Assembly (NCBI GenBank): GCA_019661845.1
Contig: JAIFWL010000028.1
Span: 1 to 5,155 of the forward strand
Direction: 5' to 3'
DNA: 5,155 nt
DNA from: Candidatus Parcubacteria bacterium
GTDB lineage: Bacteria > Patescibacteriota > Minisyncoccia > Phycocordibacterales > Zambryskibacteraceae
A program made the position numbers and the translations under genes. Below the pieces are notes generated by a model, which was not told the origin of the DNA, did not search any database, and worked only from the letters and a program-made list of their open reading frames with translations. Below, piece by piece: positions 4,341 through 5,155 of this stretch. Within the stretch, counting starts at the first letter, position 1, and the number at the start of each line of letters is the position of its first letter.

Positions 4341-4712
4341 ATGGTACAACCACGATCCATTGTCCAGATTGCAGACAACTCCGGTGCTAAGATCGGTCGA
4401 GTCTTCAAGGTGCTCGGCTCTTCTAAGAAGCGCTATGCTTCGATCGGGGAGATCGTAGTTCTCTCAGTGCAGAAGGCTGAACCAAGGAAGACGGTGAAGA
4501 AGAAGGATGTCCTCTTCGGCCTAGTGGTGCGCCAGAAGGCACCCTTCCGCAGGAAGGACGGGACTTATGTGCGCTTCGATGAGAATGCGGTTGTCATCTT
4601 AGACAACGCCAAGAAGGAGCCTATGGCAGGACGCGTATTCGGCCCAGTGCCAAGAGAGATTGGTGAGAAGGGCTTCCAGTCTATTATTTCTAAGGCACCT
4701 GAAGTAGTTTAA
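4341..4712 (+). CDS. rplN: 50S ribosomal protein L14
   Basis: L14 lies on the 50S interface, contacts 16S helix 14 in the 70S ribosome and is the docking site for the silencing factor RsfS. The 123-residue protein matches the family end to end: MVQPRSIVQIADNSGAKIGRVFKVLGSSKKRYASIGEIVVLSV as the N-terminal barrel, VKKKDVLFGLVVRQKAPFRRKDGTYVRFDENAVVILD in the middle, and GRVFGPVPREIGEKGFQSIISKAPEVV at the end. The nine-base gap after rpsQ is pyrimidine-rich (CCACTCCCT), the opposite of a Shine-Dalgarno sequence. In E. coli this gene begins the separate spc operon; no promoter is visible here, so it is probably co-transcribed. Confidence 0.97.
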   Translation: MVQPRSIVQIADNSGAKIGRVFKVLGSSKKRYASIGEIVVLSVQKAEPRKTVKKKDVLFGLVVRQKAPFRRKDGTYVRFDENAVVILDNAKKEPMAGRVFGPVPREIGEKGFQSIISKAPEVV

Positions 4713-4716
4713 ATAT

Positions 4717-4935
4717 ATGCACGTTAAGAAGAATGACATGGTTATAGTGCTCGCAGGCAAGGATCGCGGTAAGAGCGGTAAGATTCTTCGAGCATTGCCT
4801 AAGACTGATCAAGTCCTAGTTGAAGGGGTGAACACTAGGAAGGTTCATACTAGAAACCGTAGTGGCAAGAAGGGTGAATTGGTCGAGAAAACTTTCCCCA
4901 TCCATGCTTCAAACGTTAAGAAGTCAGACAAATAA
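4717..4935 (+). CDS. rplX: 50S ribosomal protein L24, short form
   Basis: L24 binds the 5' end of 23S rRNA and helps to start 50S assembly. The KOW motif is clear: VKKNDMVIVLAGKDRGKSGKILRALPKTDQVLVEGVN (3-39). It is followed by KVHTRNRSGKKGELVEKTFPIHASNV (42-67). The chain then ends at residue 72, whereas most bacterial L24 proteins are about 100 residues and continue into a C-terminal segment usually containing a VGFR-like strand and a basic end. The stop is a clean TAA and the next gene starts one base later, so this is a real short form and not a frameshift. Short L24 agrees with the reduced ribosomes of Patescibacteria. It lies four bases after rplN. Confidence 0.95.
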   Translation: MHVKKNDMVIVLAGKDRGKSGKILRALPKTDQVLVEGVNTRKVHTRNRSGKKGELVEKTFPIHASNVKKSDK

Positions 4936-4936
4936 T

Positions 4937-5155
4937 ATGAAAACAGAGACTTTAAAGGAGAAGACTGCTACCTTACCGGGTTACAAGAATCCGATGCAAT
5001 CACCACGCATTATGAAGGTGGTTATTTCCGCTGGTGTAGGATCTTTCAAAGATAAGAACAAGTTTAAAATTGTTGAAGATCGTTTGGCTAGAATCACAGG
5101 GCAGAAGGCCGCTCCCCGAGGAGCCAAGATTTCCATCGCTACCTTCAAGAGTCGT
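4937..5155 (+). CDS. rplE: 50S ribosomal protein L5, 3' partial
   Basis: The frame is open from ATG 4937 to the last base (73 codons visible; full L5 is about 180). L5 binds 5S rRNA and forms the central protuberance with contacts to P-site tRNA. Motifs seen are YKNPMQSPRIMKVVISAGVG (16-35), the equivalent of the usual NxMQVPRVxKIxxNMGVG, then ARITGQKAAPRGAKISIATFKSR (51-73). The N-terminal helix before the NPMQ motif is about six residues shorter than in E. coli, and Ser-Ala replaces the usual Asn-Met before GVG. It starts one base after rplX, without a ribosome binding site, as expected for the spc gene order. Confidence 0.93.
   Translation, partial: MKTETLKEKTATLPGYKNPMQSPRIMKVVISAGVGSFKDKNKFKIVEDRLARITGQKAAPRGAKISIATFKSR

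Noticed and set aside
4713..4716. Possible separate promoter for the spc part (rplN onward)
   Set aside because: The gaps before rplN (nine bases) and rplX (four bases) are too short for a promoter, and I see no convincing -35/-10 pair in the end of rpsQ.

Overview
The window looks like a piece of a Patescibacteria (Candidate Phyla Radiation) genome, most likely of the Parcubacteria type. This is inferred from the style of the ribosomal proteins (an S3 beginning MTHTVHPYSHRLGILRDWKS, a very short L24), from a winged-helix protein fused to a degenerate nucleotidyltransferase fold, and from the near absence of Shine-Dalgarno sequences. The lineage is a judgement from sequence feel and was not tested by a search. 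The genetic code looks standard: TGA is used as a stop once, and all eight complete ribosomal genes end in TAA.

Layout. Positions 1-504 hold the 3' part of an AT-rich gene for a caspase-like (clan CD type) protein with a visible His/Cys pair, closed by a hairpin terminator. Positions 563-1141 encode a winged-helix/nucleotidyltransferase-fold protein, probably a regulator, with a -10 box so close to its ATG that the mRNA should be leaderless. The 132-base gap after it carries a perfect DnaA-box 9-mer, a consensus TATAAT and two hairpins, one of which abuts the next ATG. Positions 1274-1969 encode a membrane protein of five predicted helices, related to the conserved-TM-helix/MscS superfamily but without the MscS beta domain. 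A small hairpin and a strong rho-independent terminator follow.

From about 2035 to the right edge runs a ribosomal protein operon: rpsS, rplV, rpsC, rplP, rpmC, rpsQ, rplN, rplX and the start of rplE. The order is that of the classical S10-spc cluster, but it begins at rpsS behind its own promoter and a terminator, so the usual upstream genes (rpsJ, rplC, rplD, rplW, rplB) are not adjacent. Most genes are 1-9 bases apart and none has a recognisable ribosome binding site; translation is probably coupled or SD-independent. The one longer internal spacer (rpsS-rplV) is strikingly rich in A and C.

The ribosomal block is core genome. I see no complete new system here. The least ordinary parts are the foreign-looking caspase-like gene at the left edge, the hairpin-at-start leader of the membrane protein gene, and the SD-less operon beginning at rpsS.
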